Source: Nocardioidaceae bacterium
GTDB taxonomy: Bacteria > Actinomycetota > Actinomycetes > Propionibacteriales > Nocardioidaceae
Assembly: GCA_030447585.1 (NCBI GenBank)
Contig: JAUJOO010000004.1
Span: forward strand, 1-40,810
Length of the DNA stretch: 40,810 nucleotides
Direction: 5' to 3'
A program made the position numbers and the translations under genes. This document shows, in pieces, positions 1 through 10,835 of the stretch (positions are counted from its first letter, which is position 1; the number at the start of each line of letters is the position of its first letter). Below the pieces are notes generated by a model. That model was given only the letters and a program-made list of their open reading frames with translations. It searched no databases and was not told the origin of the DNA.

Positions 1-2
1 TG

Positions 3-212
3 CCGCAGACCGCGAGGATCCGGACCGGATGGATCGTCGAGCGCTCCACCGCTCTTGGATATCCGCGTCACTCGGTCGACGAGTCGACGCTGATGCTCGC
101 CGACGCCTGTCTGGCCCGCGAGGACCTCGACACGGGCGCGCGCCGCTCGATCAGCGACGCCACCGACGATCTTCGCCGGGTGTTGGCAAGCCGTAACCGA
201 TTCAGCCGCTGA
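3..212 (+). CDS. Probable aminopeptidase N (M1 family), C-terminal fragment
   Basis: The reading frame is open from the window edge to a TGA at 210-212 and gives 69 residues. The tail resembles the end of the ERAP1-like C-terminal helical domain of actinobacterial PepN: a 'GWIVERSTALGYPRHSVDE' stretch, then an 'LADACLA' helix, then a 'RRSISDATDDLRRVLASR' helix, which matches the usual ending '..LRRLV.E.RDDL.RAL'. If so, it is the end of a zinc metallopeptidase that removes N-terminal amino acids from peptides in the cytoplasm. The catalytic HExxH domain lies outside the window, so the family call rests on the tail alone. It runs in the same direction as fdhD, 81 bp ahead of it. Confidence 0.55.
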   Translation, partial: PQTARIRTGWIVERSTALGYPRHSVDESTLMLADACLAREDLDTGARRSISDATDDLRRVLASRNRFSR

Positions 213-293
213 GCCGCAATCGCAGCCGCCTCCGGAGGGCTTGGCGTCCCCGAGACCCGGCGAGTGCCGGTCGCAGAGGCTAATGTCGCGACT

Positions 294-1142
294 GTGAGCC
301 TCAGCAAGCGGCCGGGACCGGTGACCCGACGCGTCGTTCACGAGGTGCTGTCCGACGAGGTACGCCGTCGGCCCGACAAGGTCGTGACGGAAGAACCGCT
401 CGAGATCAGACTGGGTTGGCCAGGCCATCCCCTTCGCCGAGTGGCCGTCACGATGCGCACCCCAGGGTCCGACTTCGAGCTAGCCGCCGGGTTCCTCCTG
501 TCGGAGGGGTCCCTTGGTCTCGGCCAGCAGCCCGCCGGCGTCGCCTACTGCGTGGACCGCAGCCTCGGTCAGCAACAGCGCTACAACGTCGTCAGCGTCT
601 CCCTCGACCGACCCCCACGTCGTCACCCGGGCCAACGCTCGACGGCGATGTCGTCGGCTTGTGGCGTGTGCGGTGCCGAGAGCCTCGAGGAGATCTTCAC
701 CCCTGAGGATGAACCCCTCGAGGTTCGCGCGAGGATCGACGCCAAGCAGCTCCACGCGCTGCCGGACGCTTTGTCGTCGCGACAGCCGTTGTTCGAGACC
801 ACTGGCGCCATCCATGCAGCAGGCGTTTGTACCTTCGAGGGTGAGGTCATCGCGACCAGGGAGGACATCGGACGACACAATGCAGTCGACAAGATCCTCG
901 GTGCGCGCGCTCTCCAGTCGATCGACTTCGGGCCTGACGTCGCCCTGTGCGTCAGCGGTCGGATCGGGTTCGACATCATCGCCAAGGCGGTGGCCGGGCG
1001 CATCAGCACCGTCGTCGGCGTCGGAGGGCCATCAAGTCTGGCTCTGGAACTTGCCGACCGCGCAGGGATCACTGTTTGCGGCTTCACTCGCGGAGCCCGA
1101 TCGGTGGCGTACACGCATCAGGAGCGCATCCGGCTCGACTGA
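294..1142 (+). CDS. fdhD: Formate dehydrogenase accessory sulfurtransferase FdhD
   Basis: FdhD moves sulfur from a cysteine desulfurase to the molybdenum cofactor so that formate dehydrogenase becomes active. The family's CxxC is present as CGVCG (C123 and C126 from the GTG at 294). Other family landmarks are 'DFELAAGFLLSEG', 'TGAIHAAGVC', 'EDIGRHNAVDKILG' and 'SGRIGFDIIAKA', followed by the C-terminal 'GFTRG' and 'YTHQERI'. Length from 294 is 282 residues, normal for the family. An in-frame GTG at 264 would add ten residues without homology, so 294 is preferred. No formate dehydrogenase structural gene lies in the window. The identification is secure; the start is less so. Confidence 0.93.
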   Translation: MSLSKRPGPVTRRVVHEVLSDEVRRRPDKVVTEEPLEIRLGWPGHPLRRVAVTMRTPGSDFELAAGFLLSEGSLGLGQQPAGVAYCVDRSLGQQQRYNVVSVSLDRPPRRHPGQRSTAMSSACGVCGAESLEEIFTPEDEPLEVRARIDAKQLHALPDALSSRQPLFETTGAIHAAGVCTFEGEVIATREDIGRHNAVDKILGARALQSIDFGPDVALCVSGRIGFDIIAKAVAGRISTVVGVGGPSSLALELADRAGITVCGFTRGARSVAYTHQERIRLD

Positions 1143-1289
1143 GGAAACAGAGCCGGAACACGAAAAACCGTCGACTTCGCCTTCAACGTGGTCACGAGAC
1201 GATAAAGACACGCTAAGGACCTTGTGAATTGATATGAAAAGCGCCGAGTCGCAGTGCACACTGGAGAAGTGACAGAAGTAACACACACA

Positions 1290-1508
1290 GTGACCTGCTC
1301 GCACGAACCGGCCTGTCCGCCCGCGGACGCCAGCGACCGCGAGGCGGCGCACACGGTGGCAACGCATCCGGAGCAGGGCTGGAGCCTGCTGTGCAACGGT
1401 GTCCTGCTCTTCGAGGACACCGGCGAGCTGCTGCCCAGCGGCGTCGTGATTGCACCACACCGGCCCACCGACGTGCGTCCGGAGAGGTATCGACACCTGG
1501 CCTCCTGA
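1290..1508 (+). CDS. DUF5999 family small protein
   Basis: This is a short actinobacterial protein of unknown function. The sequence follows the DUF5999 pattern: CSHEPACPPADASDREAA near the N-terminus, then 'HPEQGWSLLCNGVL', 'FEDTGELLP' and 'VVAPHRP'-like residues. Two cysteines in a CxHxxxC arrangement near the start and a third in 'LLCNG' could bind metal, but that is inference. The GTG at 1290 gives 72 residues and an N-terminus like that of family members. In-frame GTGs at 1254 and 1269 are alternatives, and a GGAGA at 1263-1267 leaves the start open. Its neighbours fdhD and tldD give no clear functional hint. Confidence 0.8.
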   Translation: MTCSHEPACPPADASDREAAHTVATHPEQGWSLLCNGVLLFEDTGELLPSGVVIAPHRPTDVRPERYRHLAS

Positions 1509-1547
1509 ACGCACGCCCACGTCGGCGCCCTTGTTAGGCTGCCGCCC

Positions 1548-3062
1548 ATGACCTCGACTCACGAGATCGATGCGACGTTCCAGGAACTGCCCCTCAAAAG
1601 GCTCGCAGAGACCGCGTTGCAGCGCGCCCGCGACTTTCACGCAGAGCACGCCGACTTTCGCCTGGAGCGTCTGCGCAGCCAGCGCCTCAACCTCAGGGAC
1701 GCCAGTCTCATCGACGCCTCGGTCGGCGACGACCTGGGATTCTGCGTCCGGGTGATCGTTGACGGCGCCTGGGGCTTCGCGGCCGGGGTCGAGCTCGGCA
1801 CCGAGTCCGTCGTCCGCGTCACCGAGCAGGCAATCGCCGTGGCAAGAGCCGCCAAGCCCATCGCCGCCGAACGCATCGAGCTCGCGGACGAGCCGGTTCA
1901 CGCCGACGAGACGTGGGTGTCGCGCTACGAGGTCAACCCATTCTCGGTGGCGCTCGACGACCGGGTTGCGCTGCTGGAGGGTTGGAGTCGAACGCTCCTG
2001 TCGGAGCCGGCCGTCGACCACGTCGCCGCCGTGGTGAACCAGGTCCAGGAGAATAAGTTCTACGCCGACTCCGCCGGCACGACGACCTTGCAGCAGCGGG
2101 TCCGGGTCGACCCCGAGGTGGAGGTGTTCGGCGCGGACAACCAAAGGGGCGTCTTGGACTCGATGCGTACCATCGCGCCGCCAGCCGGGCGCGGGTGGGA
2201 GTACCTCACCGGGACCGGCCATGACTGGGCGACGGAGCTTGCCCAGCTTCCCCAGCTGCTCGCGGAGAAGCTCGCCGCTCCCCCGGTCGACGCCGGCCGC
2301 TACGACCTGGTCATCGATCCTTCCAACCTCTGGCTCACCATCCACGAGAGCATCGGTCACGCCACCGAGCTCGACCGCGTGCTCGGCTACGAGGCCAACT
2401 ACGCCGGCACCTCCTTCGCGACCTTGGACGGGCTGGGCGTGCTCCAGTACGGCTCCCCGCACCTCAACGTCACCGGCGACCGCACGGTCCCTCACGGGCT
2501 CGCGTCGATCGGCTACGACGACGATGGGGTCGCCACCCAGCAGTGGGACCTGATCAAGGACGGAATCCTCGTCGGCTACCAGACGGACCGGCGGATGGCG
2601 AGGCTGATGGGTTGGGGGCGCTCGAACGGCTGCGCCTATGCCGACTCCCCCGGCCACATTCCCATCCAGCGGATGGCGAACGTGTCGATCAAGCCCAGTT
2701 CCGACGCAGTATCGACGGCTGACCTCATCTCCCAGGTCGACCGGGGCCTCTACGTCGTCGGGGACAAGTCCTGGAGCATCGACATGCAGCGCTACAACTT
2801 CCAGTTCACCGGCCAGCGCTTCTACGAGATCCAGAACGGTCAGCTCAAGGGGCAGCGACGCGACGCCGCGTACCAAGGCACCACGACGGACTTCTGGGGA
2901 TCCATGGACGCGATCGGTGGGCAGGACACCTGGGTTCTGCACGGAGCCTTCAACTGCGGAAAAGCCCAGCCAGGTCAGGTCGCGTCAGTGAGCCACGGCT
3001 GTCCCGCCGCCGTGTTCCGAGACATCGCCATCCTCAACACCACCGCGGAGGCCGGGCGCTGA
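1548..3062 (+). CDS. tldD: Zinc metalloprotease TldD
   Basis: TldD is the catalytic half of the cytoplasmic TldD/TldE protease, known for degrading unfolded peptides and trimming microcin or CcdA-type substrates. The metal site is visible: an HExxxH motif (HESIGH, H266-H271) and a late cysteine in 'NCGK' (C470), equivalent to the third zinc ligand of E. coli TldD. Other family features are 'ERCS-like YxxNFQFT' (here 'RYNFQFTGQRFY') and 'PxGRGWEYL'. Length is 504 residues, slightly longer than E. coli TldD. The ATG at 1548 is the only sensible start. The gene ends one base before tldE starts at 3064, so the two subunits are almost certainly co-translated. Confidence 0.92.
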   Translation: MTSTHEIDATFQELPLKRLAETALQRARDFHAEHADFRLERLRSQRLNLRDASLIDASVGDDLGFCVRVIVDGAWGFAAGVELGTESVVRVTEQAIAVARAAKPIAAERIELADEPVHADETWVSRYEVNPFSVALDDRVALLEGWSRTLLSEPAVDHVAAVVNQVQENKFYADSAGTTTLQQRVRVDPEVEVFGADNQRGVLDSMRTIAPPAGRGWEYLTGTGHDWATELAQLPQLLAEKLAAPPVDAGRYDLVIDPSNLWLTIHESIGHATELDRVLGYEANYAGTSFATLDGLGVLQYGSPHLNVTGDRTVPHGLASIGYDDDGVATQQWDLIKDGILVGYQTDRRMARLMGWGRSNGCAYADSPGHIPIQRMANVSIKPSSDAVSTADLISQVDRGLYVVGDKSWSIDMQRYNFQFTGQRFYEIQNGQLKGQRRDAAYQGTTTDFWGSMDAIGGQDTWVLHGAFNCGKAQPGQVASVSHGCPAAVFRDIAILNTTAEAGR

Positions 3063-3063
3063 C

Positions 3064-4449
3064 ATGACATCGCCACACAAGCTCGTCGAGCATGCCATCG
3101 AAGCCTCCGACGCGGACCAGTGCATGGTCGTACTTCAGCAGTCCTCCTCGGCAAACCTGCGCTGGGCCGTCAACACCTTGACGACGAACGGCATCATGGC
3201 AGCGTCGCGTATGACGGTGATCTCCGTCGTCGGAGGACATCGAGGGCAGGCGGTCGGAGTCCTGTCCCGCACCACCACCACCCGAAGCCAGGTCGAGTCA
3301 CTCGTCGCCGAAGCCGATGAGGCAGCCAGGTCGTCGGGGCCGGCGGAGGACGCCGCTCCCCTCGTGGAGGGCGGCGAGGCAGCTGACTGGGGGGAGCCTG
3401 CGGGCGGCACGAGCCTCGAGGTCCTCGAGACGTTCGGTGCGTCGCTCGGTGAGGCGTTCGACCGGGCTCGCTCGGCCGGACATGTTCTCTACGGGTACGT
3501 GGAGCACGACGTGACCACGACGTACCTGGGCAACACCGCTGGCCTGCGGCTTCGCCACGAGCAACCAACGGGCCATGTCGGCATCACTGGCAAGCCCGCT
3601 GACCTTTCGGCCTCCGCATGGGTTGGGCAGGCCGTCGAACAGCTCGGCGATGTCGACGTGGCGGACCTCGACGCCGAGCTCGTCAGGCGCCTTGGTTGGG
3701 CGAAGCGGACCATCGAGCTACCGGCCGGCCGCTACGACACGCTGCTTCCCCCGACCGCCGTAGCGGACCTCGCCATCTATGCGTACTTCGTCGCGAGTGG
3801 TCGAGACGCGCATGAGGGGCAGACCGTCTTCAGCGACCCCACGGGCGGGACGCGTGTCGGCCAGGAGATCGTGCGCCCTGACGTAACGCTGTCGTCGGAC
3901 CCCGCGGCAGAAGGGCTCAGTGCTGCGCCTTTCGCCTTGGCCACCTCGTCGAGCTCGGCAGCCAGCGTCTTCGACAACGGCCTACCGTTGACCCGCACCG
4001 ACTGGATCCGTGACGGCAGGCTGACCGCTCTCCAGACCAGCCGTCATACCAGCGAGCTGACGGGTCTGGCGACGACTCCCGTCATCGACAACCTTGTCCT
4101 GAGCGTCGATGCAGGCAGCGGAACCGTGGACGACATGGTCGGGTCCTCGTCAGACCGCGCGCTGCTTCTGACGTGCCTGTGGTACATCCGGGAGGTGGAT
4201 CCGCAGACACTTCTGCTCACCGGGTTGACCCGCGACGGTGTGTACGTGGTGGAGAAGGGCGAGGTCGTGGGAGCAGCGAACAACTTCCGGTTCAACGAGA
4301 GCCCCATCGACCTGCTCGGGCGATTCACCCAAGCTGGCGGGACCGAGCGGTCGTTCTCGAGAGAGTGGGGCGACTACTTCCCCCGCACGGCAACCCCGGC
4401 GTTACGGATCCCGGACTTCAACATGTCGAGCGTCAGCCAGGCGAGCTGA
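3064..4449 (+). CDS. tldE: TldE/PmbA-family metalloprotease partner subunit
   Basis: This is the second subunit of the TldD/TldE complex. It is homologous to TldD over its length but lacks the HExxxH motif, as expected for the non-catalytic partner that helps form the substrate chamber. Family marks include 'RWAVNTLTTNG' near the N-terminus, 'GRYDTLLPPTAVADL' in the middle, and 'NNFRFNESPIDLLGR' towards the C-terminus. Length is 461 residues. The start ATG at 3064 follows the tldD stop by one base. No small precursor-peptide gene was seen nearby, so the substrate cannot be guessed from context. A convergent gene follows after 115 bp with no convincing terminator hairpin. Confidence 0.9.
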   Translation: MTSPHKLVEHAIEASDADQCMVVLQQSSSANLRWAVNTLTTNGIMAASRMTVISVVGGHRGQAVGVLSRTTTTRSQVESLVAEADEAARSSGPAEDAAPLVEGGEAADWGEPAGGTSLEVLETFGASLGEAFDRARSAGHVLYGYVEHDVTTTYLGNTAGLRLRHEQPTGHVGITGKPADLSASAWVGQAVEQLGDVDVADLDAELVRRLGWAKRTIELPAGRYDTLLPPTAVADLAIYAYFVASGRDAHEGQTVFSDPTGGTRVGQEIVRPDVTLSSDPAAEGLSAAPFALATSSSSAASVFDNGLPLTRTDWIRDGRLTALQTSRHTSELTGLATTPVIDNLVLSVDAGSGTVDDMVGSSSDRALLLTCLWYIREVDPQTLLLTGLTRDGVYVVEKGEVVGAANNFRFNESPIDLLGRFTQAGGTERSFSREWGDYFPRTATPALRIPDFNMSSVSQAS

Positions 4450-4564
4450 CACTTCCCAGCCGGGCAGCCCCAGCTTCCATAACAGGGCTTCGCGACCGGC
4501 CTGCAGATGACGGTGGAGGTCGACCTTTCGATCTGACTCGCTCAATGCCGGACAGCCTGGCTGG

Positions 4565-4978
4565 TCACGTCTGAGGCTGAGTGATGTTGACCATCCAAGC
4601 GATGCCGAACTGGTCCACACACATGCCGAACTCATCGCCCCATACTTGTTTCTCCAGGGGAACCGAAACGGTGCCGCCGTCGGAGAGCTTGTCCCAGTAG
4701 CCGCGCAGCTCGTCGGCGTCGTCCCCGCTCAGACTCACCGCCAGATTGTTTCCGGGGTTGTGCTCCATCCCAGCCGGGGTGTCGGCGCCCATGAGCGTGA
4801 ATCCGCGGTCGTTCTCGAGCATGCCATGCATGATCTTGTCGGAGTCCGGGGAGTCCTGTGCTCCGAACTCGGCGAAGGTATTCAGCGTCAAGGTGCCGCC
4901 GAAGACGCCCCGGTAGAACTCCATTGCCTGCCGGCCGTTGCCGTTGAAGCTGAAGTACGGGTTGAGGCGTGAGGCCAT
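4565..4978 (-). CDS. VOC family (PhnB/glyoxalase-like) protein
   Basis: This is a 137-residue protein of the vicinal oxygen chelate superfamily, PhnB-like branch. Visible marks are 'LNPYFSFNGNGRQAMEFY' at the N-terminus, 'VFGGTL', 'DKIMHGMLE', 'MGADTP', and the late 'WGDEFGMCVDQFGIAWMVN', which is the family's second beta-alpha-beta repeat. Members are often annotated as 3-demethylubiquinone methyltransferase-like, but the substrate is unknown. The ATG at 4978 is chosen because a strong Shine-Dalgarno (GGAAGGAGC) lies 7-8 bases upstream; the frame is open beyond it, but those residues have no homology. It appears monocistronic, 166 bp downstream of the serine hydrolase end. Confidence 0.88.
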   Translation of the reverse strand: MASRLNPYFSFNGNGRQAMEFYRGVFGGTLTLNTFAEFGAQDSPDSDKIMHGMLENDRGFTLMGADTPAGMEHNPGNNLAVSLSGDDADELRGYWDKLSDGGTVSVPLEKQVWGDEFGMCVDQFGIAWMVNITQPQT

Positions 4979-5144
4979 TCGGATGCTCCTTCCGCGAGAC
5001 AAATGTCCAGTGCTTGCAGACACTAGCCCGGGCAACGTCGAGCGGTCATCCTCCGGTTCCGTCTGGCGATGCCACGGTGGAGCAGGGACGCTCCGAAGCG
5101 CGCAACCGCCAAAGGTCGCAAGGCAGGCGGAGGCGGGCGACAGA

Positions 5145-6472
5145 TCAGGTCAACGGCTCGGGAGGGCCACCAGGAATGGGCGCCGTCGGGTCATACGGCA
5201 CCCGCGTGAAGATGAACGTGACGACTTCCAGGTGCGACACCGTGCCCTCCTCGCGGCGTACGACGTGGAGCGCCTCACCGGCGAAGTAGCCGTCCTGCCC
5301 GCGGTAGAGATCGACACCTTCGCGGACGAAATGGCGAGTGGCTTGCTCACTGGAGAGGCTGAACCCAGTGGGAGTCGCCTCGGCCAGGATCGCGGTGTTG
5401 CCCCAGTACCACTCCCCTGCCAGCTCGTCGACCTCTCGCCGAGCCGAGTCGGCCGGACCGGTCGGAGCTGCCGGCGCTGCTTCGAGCAACCCCGGCTCCC
5501 ATGCGTCTACCAGGGCTGCGACGACCCGTTCGGGTTCGAGCCCGGTGGTGGCGTTCGCCAAGACCACCGCCCCGACGCGCGACGCAGGGTCGACGAACAC
5601 ACCGGCCAGGAACCCCGGCATGGAGCCGGTGTGACCAACCAGCGTGCTCGCCGTCCGCCAGTGCAGCCGCAGACCCAGGCCGTAGGCGCCGCGGTGCTGC
5701 GTCACCGGGTCGGCGGTGCGTGCGATGCGCATCGACTCAAGGGCGCGCCTCCCGAGCACCGAGTCGCCTTCGCTGGTGAGGAAGTCTGCCCAGCGCGCGA
5801 GGTTGTCGACCGTGCTCCACAGTTGACCAGCGGGCGCCATCGCGCCCGCATCGTGGGCGGGCTCACGCAGCAGCCGCCCGTCGCGCGGGTCGCGGGATGT
5901 GCCGATAGCAGCCGCTCGCTGAGGCAGGTACGACGTCTCGGTGAGACCTAACGGCTGCAGCACCTTTGACTCGACGACGTCCCACCACGGCATCCCCTCG
6001 AGGCGGGCGACAAGCTCCCCGAGCAGGCCGTAGGCGAGGTTCGAGTAGTGGTGCCGCTCTCCCGAGGAGAAGACGGCGACGTTGGTGTCGTTTGCCTGCA
6101 CCAGTTCCGTCCAGCTCCGGCCAGGCGTCCGCTCCCACCACTCACCGGCCGGCTCGGCCGTCATACCGGAGCTGTGGCACAGCAGTCGAGCGACCGGGTG
6201 GTCGAAGTAGGGGGCGTCGGGCAGATGCAGACCGATCGGGTCGTCCAGCCCGATGCGTCCGCGCTCGACAAGCCGCATCACCGCGACTGCCGTGAACGTC
6301 TTCGTGATCGAGCCGATCCTGTACTGACTGCTGACGTCGCCGAGATCGGCGCGCCACTCGATGTTGCCGAGGCGGAACACACCTGCGCTCAGGCTCGGAA
6401 GCTGACCCTTCTCGTATGCCGTGGCAGCAATCTCGGCGCAATCACGCGCTGCTGCCTCCAGCGCCGAGGCGG

Positions 6473-6476
<4 letters not shown>
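5145..6476 (-). CDS. Serine hydrolase, class C beta-lactamase-like
   Basis: This 443-residue protein belongs to the beta-lactamase/penicillin-binding-like serine hydrolases (PF00144). The three active-site motifs are present: SITK (S56-K59, SxxK), YSN (Y144-N146, YxN) and HTG (H282-G284). A C-terminal lipocalin-like extension of about 130 residues follows. No signal peptide is visible from the chosen start, so it is probably cytoplasmic, and an esterase or peptidase role is as likely as beta-lactam hydrolysis. The GTG at 6476 overlaps the gcvP stop as GTGA (6473-6476), which decides the start over an upstream in-frame option at 6518. Coupling to gcvP implies co-expression under the glycine riboswitch. 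Confidence 0.85.
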
Positions 6477-9355
<2,879 letters not shown>

Positions 9356-9393
9356 GAAGGCTCCTCGGCTGCCTCCCCTCTGTCATGGCGTTC

Positions 9394-9502
9394 ACTCCAG
9401 AGTGCCCGACGCCCGCACGGTCCTGTGGCCTGAGAGGTTCCGGGAGGAGTTGCCCCTTCGGCGCCGACGTCCTGAAGCAGGAAGCCAGACTCTCCCGCAC
9501 GG
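9394..9502 (-). promoter_or_regulatory. Glycine riboswitch (single aptamer) upstream of gcvP
   Basis: Read on the minus strand, the 5' leader of gcvP carries the conserved pieces of the glycine aptamer in order: CGTGCGGGAGAG, GGCGCCGAAGGGGCAA, CCCGGAACCTCTCAGG, ACAGGACCGTGCGGGC, and finally CACTCTGGAG. The aptamer ends about 40 bases before the gcvP start. Only one complete aptamer is seen; no second GCCGAAGG/CTCTCAGG set precedes or follows it. In other bacteria this RNA turns on glycine cleavage when glycine is abundant. The expression platform is not obvious. A region near the GAGGAG ribosome binding site could be sequestered, so translational control is a reasonable inference. Confidence 0.92.
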
Positions 9503-9519
9503 CTGTGATGGCGTGGACA

Positions 9520-9525
9520 ACTTTA
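9520..9525 (-). promoter_or_regulatory. Candidate -10 element for the gcvP leader
   Basis: The minus-strand hexamer TAAAGT fits the actinobacterial TAnnnT -10 consensus. A start about seven bases downstream (near 9513) would place the glycine aptamer, which begins at 9502, right at the 5' end of the transcript. No good -35 hexamer was seen at normal spacing. The call rests mainly on position. Confidence 0.35.
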
Positions 9526-9550
9526 CCAGCGCTGCAGCAAAGAGCAGGCC

Positions 9551-10171
9551 TCAGCCGATCCGGGCCTGCCGGCGCGCCGCGAGCTCGTCACCAGGATGGT
9601 CGACGTCCTGACCGGCGGCCGCACGCTCACTGGGCAGCTCCGACAGGGAACCCTCAATCTCGCGCCAGACGCCGCCAATCGCAATGCCGAAAACGCCTTG
9701 GCCTCCCTGCAGGAGGTCGAGGACCTCGCCAGCGGATCGGCACTCGTAGACAGAGGCGCCGTCGCTCATCAACGTGACCCTGGTCAGGTCGTCGGTTCCG
9801 CGCTTGCGTAGGTGCTGTACGGCGGTCCTGATCTGCTGGAGGGACACCCCGGCGTCGAGGAGCTTCTTGATGACCTTGAGCACCAAGATGTCGCGGAAAG
9901 AGTAAAGCCGCTGAGTGCCGGAACCGCCCGCCGTGCGCACGGTCGGCTCCACCAGTCCGGTGCGGGCCCAATAGTCGAGCTGACGGTACGTGATGCCGGC
10001 CGCACTGCATGCCATCGGACCGCGGTAGCCGACGTCCTGCGGCATCGGGGCAACGTCATCGTCGAACAACAGACCCTGTTCGCTGGCTGACAGGGCAGCC
10101 TGTTCAGCCGCCTGCCGGGCAGCCACAATCGCCTCCGGCGACGGCGAACTGCTCTTCTCGTTGTCCGACAC
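9551..10171 (-). CDS. MerR-family regulator, ResR (Rv1830)-like
   Basis: This is a 206-residue DNA-binding regulator. After about 45 unstructured residues comes a MerR-type winged helix: 'GITYRQLDYWARTGLVEPTVR' and 'SGTQRLYSFRDILVLKVIKKLLDAGVSLQQIR'. A C-terminal domain ('RVTLMSDGASVYECRSAGEVLDLLQGG') follows. It has the same place, between the bifunctional nuclease and gcvP, as Rv1830 (resR) of M. tuberculosis, which affects cell growth and antibiotic recovery. The GTG at 10171 has GGAGG six bases upstream. A 175-bp gap in front carries direct and inverted repeats, so the gene probably has its own regulated promoter. Confidence 0.87.
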   Translation of the reverse strand: MSDNEKSSSPSPEAIVAARQAAEQAALSASEQGLLFDDDVAPMPQDVGYRGPMACSAAGITYRQLDYWARTGLVEPTVRTAGGSGTQRLYSFRDILVLKVIKKLLDAGVSLQQIRTAVQHLRKRGTDDLTRVTLMSDGASVYECRSAGEVLDLLQGGQGVFGIAIGGVWREIEGSLSELPSERAAAGQDVDHPGDELAARRQARIG

Positions 10172-10208
10172 TGCGACCTCCGTTGGTCCCTTGTGCCCGT
10201 GGCTGGTG

Positions 10209-10233
10209 GCGTAACACCCGTGAAGTTACACCG
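10209..10233. repeat. Inverted repeat upstream of the ResR-like gene
   Basis: The arms GGCGTAAC (10209-10216, counted with its flank) and GTTACACC (10225-10232) are complementary except for one pair, around a 9-base centre that includes CCGTGAAG. The repeat lies about 40 bp ahead of the MerR start, which suits a regulator's own operator. The role is inferred. Confidence 0.4.
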
Positions 10234-10309
10234 CGGGGATCTGGTGTGTTGACGGTACGGTGTCGAGGTGACGCTGGTCAACGACCGCGCTCCTGCCTCC
10301 TGCGTGTCG

Positions 10310-10344
10310 CAACCGTGAAGAAAAGGTTGAGGTTGAGGGTTACC
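10310..10344. repeat. GGTTGA direct repeats between the nuclease gene and the ResR-like gene
   Basis: Three head-to-tail copies occur on the plus strand: GGTTGA (10325-10330), GGTTGA (10331-10336) and GGGTTA (10337-10342). An upstream CAACC (10310-10314) is complementary to GGTTG, and CCGTGAAG (10313-10320) repeats the core of the inverted repeat at 10209-10233. The array begins only a few bases after the nuclease stop codon, inside the only sizeable gap of this gene cluster. It is probably a protein-binding site for a MerR-type regulator. Confidence 0.4.
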
Positions 10345-10346
10345 GC

Positions 10347-10826
10347 TCAGCTATGACCTTGTTGAGCGTCGAAGTCCTCCGGGTTGATCTGGTCGAGGAA
10401 CTCACGGAACTTCTCCACCTCTTCCTCCTGCTCGTCGGGGACGGTGAGTCCGGCCTCGTCGAGCACCTCGTCGGCACAGACGATCCGGGACCCAGTCCGC
10501 AGCGCCAGGGCGATCGAGTCAGAGGGCCGGGCACTGACCGAGACCCCTCCGCCCAAGACCAACGTGGCGTAGAAGACGCCATCCTTCATCTCGGTGATCC
10601 GAACCTCGTTCAGCTCGGTGCCGGTTGCTGCGAGGAGGTCCTTGATGAGGTCGTGGGTCAACGGACGCGGTGGCACGACGCCCTGCTGGGCAAAGGCGAT
10701 CGCGGTCGCCTCCCCAGCTCCGATCCAGATGGGCAGATAACGCTCGCCGTCCGCCTCTCGCAACAGCACGATGGGCTGGTTGGACGGCATCTCGACCCGG
10801 ACTCCGACGACATTCACCTCACGCAC
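10347..10826 (-). CDS. Bifunctional nuclease family protein (DUF151)
   Basis: This 159-residue protein has the BFN/DUF151 core: 'PIVLLREADGERYLPIWIGAGEATAIAF', then 'RPLTHDLIKDLLAATG' and 'RPSDSIALALRTGSRIVCADEVLDEAGL'. An acidic tail follows. Plant BFN members have RNase and DNase activity; the bacterial role is not established. In M. tuberculosis the equivalent is Rv1829, in the same place between two MerR genes. The start is a GTG at 10826 with only a weak purine stretch ahead. The gene sits nine bases downstream of ftsR, so the two are probably co-transcribed. Confidence 0.88.
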   Translation of the reverse strand: MREVNVVGVRVEMPSNQPIVLLREADGERYLPIWIGAGEATAIAFAQQGVVPPRPLTHDLIKDLLAATGTELNEVRITEMKDGVFYATLVLGGGVSVSARPSDSIALALRTGSRIVCADEVLDEAGLTVPDEQEEEVEKFREFLDQINPEDFDAQQGHS

Positions 10827-10835
10827 GACCCCAGC

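Noticed and set aside
1032-2942. 636-codon open frame on the minus strand opposite fdhD and tldD
   Set aside because: It lies wholly opposite well-supported genes, has the Val/Asp/Arg/Gly-rich composition of an antisense frame in GC-rich DNA, and shows no domain.
4450-4564. Possible terminator between convergent tldE and the VOC gene
   Set aside because: Only short, imperfect complementarity (AGCC/GGCT) was seen, with no T run; not enough to call.
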